Shown in pieces: positions 24,019-26,731 of a stretch of DNA of 26,731 bases. The notes under the pieces are model-generated. The model was not told the origin of the DNA, did not search any database, and saw nothing but the letters and a program-made list of their open reading frames with translations. Within the stretch, counting starts at the first letter, position 1. Each line of letters starts with the position of its first letter. Source of the DNA: JAOAFX01 sp049700315 (GTDB lineage: Bacteria > Hydrothermota > Tepidihabitantia > SM23-42 > JAOAFX01); the NCBI GenBank assembly GCA_049700315.1, contig JBNAVN010000034.1:1-26731 (forward strand). The letters run 5' to 3'. A program made the position numbers and the translations under genes.

Positions 24019-25094
24019 AAAAAATTTACCGATATGTCTTGAGCAATTTTCTACGCTACCTATTTATTACTCTTCTAATCCTTATTTTTATCTACATTAT
24101 CATCAATCTTTTTGACAACCTGGGTAGATATCTATCAAGAAATATTCCTTTCAAAGATGTACTTTTGTATTATCTATATCTCGTGCCTTCTTACACAGTG
24201 CTTTTGATACCGGTTGCTGCCATTATTGGTGCATTTTTCATCTTTGGCTATATGACAAAATACCGCGAATTACTCGCCTTAAAAACCCAGGGAATGGACA
24301 TAAACAATTTGTTTGTGCTCATCATAATAACGGGGTTGCTAATATCTGTATTGACATTTGTCTTCCAGGAGACGGTTGTAGTCTGGGCCCAGGGTAAACT
24401 CACAAAGCACAGGATAACCAAGATTGACAAAAGACCATTACCGAGCGAAACTCGGCGGAGTAATTTTTTCTACTATGGCGAAGACAACTGGATATATTAC
24501 ATCAAAGAGTTCAATCCTAAAGATTCAACACTAAAAAATATAATGTTGTGGAAGATTGATGCGCATCAGCGGATAACAAAACGGATAGATGCTATGACCG
24601 GAAAATTTTTCAATTTCTGGCAGTTTACAGAGGTGACTGTGCGCGAATTTGATACCTTGGACAATGAACTCATTAATCGCTATAAGGTTTTAGACATGCC
24701 TGAGTTAAGAGAAAAACCAGTAGATTTTTCCCGTTCACCCAAACCTGTTGAAGAAATGAATTTCGCTGAATTATCAAGATTCGTCAAAAAGAGATTGCGC
24801 GCTGGAGAAGATGTAGCAAAAGAAAATGTTGAATTGAATTATAGATTTTCATTTCCACTGATCACCCTTATCTTGCTATTGATCTGCCTTCCCATATCCG
24901 TGGTCTTGCGTCGGGGCGGAATTGCAATTGGTCTTGGTATTAGTATAGTCCTCGCATTTGTCTACTGGGGATTAATTCAATCCTGCCGTGCATACGGCTA
25001 CACTGGTATAATGACTCCTTTCATTGCAGCCTGGCTGCCCAACATTATTTTTACAGCCTTTGGGGCAATTTCAATTCTGAGTATCCGCCGGTAA
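24015..25094 (+). CDS. LptF/LptG family permease of the LPS export ABC transporter (second copy)
   Basis: 359 residues, the shorter partner of the preceding permease and without its coiled-coil insert. It has three N-terminal helices (about 13-35, 48-75, 97-120), including a Glu-Leu-Leu-Ala-Leu-Lys-Thr-Gln-Gly segment at about residues 85-93 typical of the family's coupling region. A jellyroll (about 125-235) and three C-terminal helices (about 277-355) follow. Probably LptG. The start overlaps the previous stop (ATGA), and GAGGA lies 10 bases upstream. Its last 24 bases overlap the convergent NFACT gene. Confidence 0.9.
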   Translation: MKKIYRYVLSNFLRYLFITLLILIFIYIIINLFDNLGRYLSRNIPFKDVLLYYLYLVPSYTVLLIPVAAIIGAFFIFGYMTKYRELLALKTQGMDINNLFVLIIITGLLISVLTFVFQETVVVWAQGKLTKHRITKIDKRPLPSETRRSNFFYYGEDNWIYYIKEFNPKDSTLKNIMLWKIDAHQRITKRIDAMTGKFFNFWQFTEVTVREFDTLDNELINRYKVLDMPELREKPVDFSRSPKPVEEMNFAELSRFVKKRLRAGEDVAKENVELNYRFSFPLITLILLLICLPISVVLRRGGIAIGLGISIVLAFVYWGLIQSCRAYGYTGIMTPFIAAWLPNIIFTAFGAISILSIRR

Positions 25095-26540
25095 TCCTGG
25101 ATCAACAAATACTACACTTTCCCGCATTAGTATGACAGTACCTAATTTCCCTTTCTTACTCTTTTTGAGATATTTCCTCTGGGTATAAGAAACTGCAACA
25201 TTCTTTTGTGTCTTTGCCTTGCTAAAATATGCGGCAATGGCTGCAGCCCATTCTATATCCTCTTTTTTTATGTTCTGTCCTTTCTGCATCAACGGTCTTA
25301 GAATTGTATGGGCTCCTTCGTAACCCCGGATATGGAAGAAATAGTCGTCCGGTCGGGCAAACCTAAAGGTAAGTTCCATATTTGATTTCGCATTCTTTCC
25401 AACATAGACCTTAGAGCCTGTGGGTAGAACAAATTCCCGAAATGGCAAAGATAACTTTTCTTCTTTCTGAAAAGAGATATAAGACCTCGGCTTTTTTTCC
25501 TGTATTACAGCACCACTTTTTAGTAATTCAAGCTGTTTTTTCAATTTCATTAACTGCTCCTGTTTCCTTGGTATACCCCGTTTGAGCTTTTTGTATTTTT
25601 TGAAATATATTTCGGCATTCTCCCGGCCATCCTTTGCTGGATCAAGTTCAATTTCCATATCTTGCTGGGTGTAGGGATTAAATAGTATAATTTTGTTCAT
25701 TCCCCTTTTAATCCTTGAAATATTGGTGATAAGCAATTCACCTGCGGTTTTATTAAATTCCATTGCCTCTTTATTTTCTAACTCTCTTGCTAACTGGCCG
25801 ACTTTTCTTTCAAGTTTTTTTATCATACCTTGTCTGTCGCTTTGCTGAGAGATTTTATTTCTTTGCTCAAGATAAGAATTAATTCCCTCAGTAAATAGTT
25901 CATTCCAGGTATTGTGTTCACTGATAAAGGTTTGGGCAAATAGGCTTATCCTCATTGGAAGGATTGAGGTAATTTTTGGTTGACAGGATTTTCCCTGCAA
26001 GATTGCCTTCAATCTTTCTAAATTCTCTTCATTCAATTCTTTAGCAAGATACCTGTCTACACCTTCAAAATTTTTTACGAAAGTTTCTTCATCTTTCAAT
26101 TGTTCTGGAGTTGCGTCAAATATGGATTGCTTTAGCTTTTTTTCTATATAGCGGTGAAAAAGACTTCTCTGTGTTTCCTTACATTTTACTGTCAGGTTTG
26201 GCGCTTCTTTGTAGAATAACAGTCTGATCAAGAAATTATCTTTTTGGCCATACTCAACCTTTTCTGTGGCCAAATCAACAACCGGTCTATAATCTAATTG
26301 TTCTATTCTGACAATCCGGGAACCAGCAACATGGTCATCAAAATATGGCAGTCTCTCAAAATCTTTTCTTATTTCACCTGAATATAATCCTAATGCCTGT
26401 GGATAAAGTGAGATAAATAAAGCACCATCTTCAAATTCAAATTGTATCAATCGTTCTTTTGCTGAGATTCTGCTGATAAATTTGCTGATAAGCATTGGTA
26501 TTATCTCTTTCAGTGTGAGAAATAAATAAATGCCATTCAC
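25071..26540 (-). CDS. NFACT-family protein (RqcH/FbpA-like)
   Basis: 489 residues from a GTG at 26540. The C-terminal NFACT-R (DUF814) domain is clear: Asp-Asp-Tyr-Phe-Phe-His-Ile-Arg-Gly-Tyr-Glu-Gly-Ala-His, Ala-Ala-Ala-Ile-Ala-Ala-Tyr-Phe-Ser, and Val-Ser-Tyr-Thr-Gln-Arg-Lys-Tyr-Leu-Lys-Lys. A coiled-coil middle (about 235-350) precedes it. RqcH members bind obstructed 50S subunits and direct alanine tailing. By my eye alignment the Asp-Arg pair needed for tailing is replaced near residues 83-87 (Asp-Tyr-Arg-Pro), and the N-terminal domain is divergent, so RQC activity is uncertain. The GTG is favoured over ATG 26495: its first residues (Asn-Gly-Ile) align with the family start, and a promoter ends 5 bases upstream. 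Convergent overlap with lptG is 24 bases. Confidence 0.85.
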   Translation of the reverse strand: MNGIYLFLTLKEIIPMLISKFISRISAKERLIQFEFEDGALFISLYPQALGLYSGEIRKDFERLPYFDDHVAGSRIVRIEQLDYRPVVDLATEKVEYGQKDNFLIRLLFYKEAPNLTVKCKETQRSLFHRYIEKKLKQSIFDATPEQLKDEETFVKNFEGVDRYLAKELNEENLERLKAILQGKSCQPKITSILPMRISLFAQTFISEHNTWNELFTEGINSYLEQRNKISQQSDRQGMIKKLERKVGQLARELENKEAMEFNKTAGELLITNISRIKRGMNKIILFNPYTQQDMEIELDPAKDGRENAEIYFKKYKKLKRGIPRKQEQLMKLKKQLELLKSGAVIQEKKPRSYISFQKEEKLSLPFREFVLPTGSKVYVGKNAKSNMELTFRFARPDDYFFHIRGYEGAHTILRPLMQKGQNIKKEDIEWAAAIAAYFSKAKTQKNVAVSYTQRKYLKKSKKGKLGTVILMRESVVFVDPGLPADTQN

Positions 26541-26545
26541 AACAG

Positions 26546-26574
26546 AGTCTACTCAATATCCATCTACTCGTCAA
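26546..26574 (-). promoter_or_regulatory. Promoter of the NFACT gene, leaderless configuration
   Basis: Minus-strand TTGACG (26569-26574), 17-base spacer, TAGACT (26546-26551), then 5 bases to the GTG at 26540. No Shine-Dalgarno is present. Confidence 0.5.
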
Positions 26575-26683
26575 TAACCTGGATATTTACCTCTAAATTC
26601 TAAACCGCATATTCTTTTCTTCACCGAGATTCAATGCTGTAACGGATGTTGATAAATTTGAGAGTATGTCATTGATTTACCCC

Positions 26684-26711
26684 TTGACTTTTTATTACAA
26701 GTGTTTAAAAT
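26684..26711 (+). promoter_or_regulatory. Promoter reading out of the right edge
   Basis: TTGACT (26684-26689), 16-base spacer, TAAAAT (26706-26711), the same boxes and spacing as the yebC promoter. An AGGG six bases before an ATG at 26729-26731 may mark the first codon of a gene that lies beyond the window. Between this promoter and the NFACT promoter (26575-26683) I see no other feature. Confidence 0.5.
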
Positions 26712-26731
26712 ATTATATAGGGCTGAGTATG

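Noticed and set aside
26666..26731. Plus-strand frame from ATG 26666 open to the window edge
   Set aside because: It contains the TTGACT/TAAAAT promoter boxes and is only 22 codons. AT-rich chance opening is the simpler reading.
1..26731. CRISPR array, insertion sequence, prophage or defence cassette
   Set aside because: No direct-repeat array, transposase, integrase, phage or restriction/toxin gene was seen on either strand.

Overview
The window is AT-rich (about 40% GC by eye), densely packed chromosomal DNA from a Gram-negative bacterium. LptF/LptG permeases, a TonB-dependent receptor, Lnt and two lipobox proteins imply an outer membrane with LPS and lipoproteins. A secreted protein with a type IX-like C-terminal sorting domain, the obg/HEAT/dprA order and general protein divergence point to an uncultivated lineage near the FCB/WOR-3 (Stahlbacteria) groups. 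That placement is inference; no marker here fixes the phylum. I see no phage, IS element, CRISPR array or classical defence island. The content is housekeeping plus envelope functions.

Layout. (1) 1-4860, minus strand: an SRAP abasic-site protease cut by the left edge, a membrane-embedded spermidine-synthase-like protein, a secreted Asp-box protein with a sorting domain, and a small lipoprotein. (2) 4860-10568, plus strand: yebC-ruvC-ruvA-ruvB, then obg, a HEAT-repeat protein and dprA (translation/ribosome factors with recombination and DNA uptake). (3) 10655-13947, minus: an unknown two-repeat protein, rsmI, a CDP-alcohol phosphatidyltransferase and hflX, tightly overlapping. (4) 13967-18924, minus: a BFD-like [2Fe-2S] protein, lipB, glnA, a Gfo/Idh/MocA-like protein lacking its catalytic residues, and lnt. 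(5) 18972-21764, minus: a TonB-dependent receptor, divergent from tRNA-Gly(CCC). (6) 21879-25094, plus: tRNA-Gly, a TPR lipoprotein and an LptF/LptG pair. (7) 25071-26540, minus: an NFACT/RqcH-like protein, convergent with and overlapping lptG.

The most interesting pattern is regulatory. At least five protein genes (SRAP, obg, the 13947 unknown, glnA, the NFACT gene) have a near-consensus promoter whose -10 box ends only 5-8 bases before the start codon, with no Shine-Dalgarno sequence. They therefore look leaderless or nearly so. Other genes here (small lipoprotein, TonB receptor, yebC) combine the same promoter type with a leader and a Shine-Dalgarno. Eight of the ten promoters I can read have a 16-base spacer. 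Other points are the catalytically stripped Gfo/Idh/MocA protein, an NFACT protein whose DR motif appears lost, and a tRNA that seems to lead the lptFG transcript.
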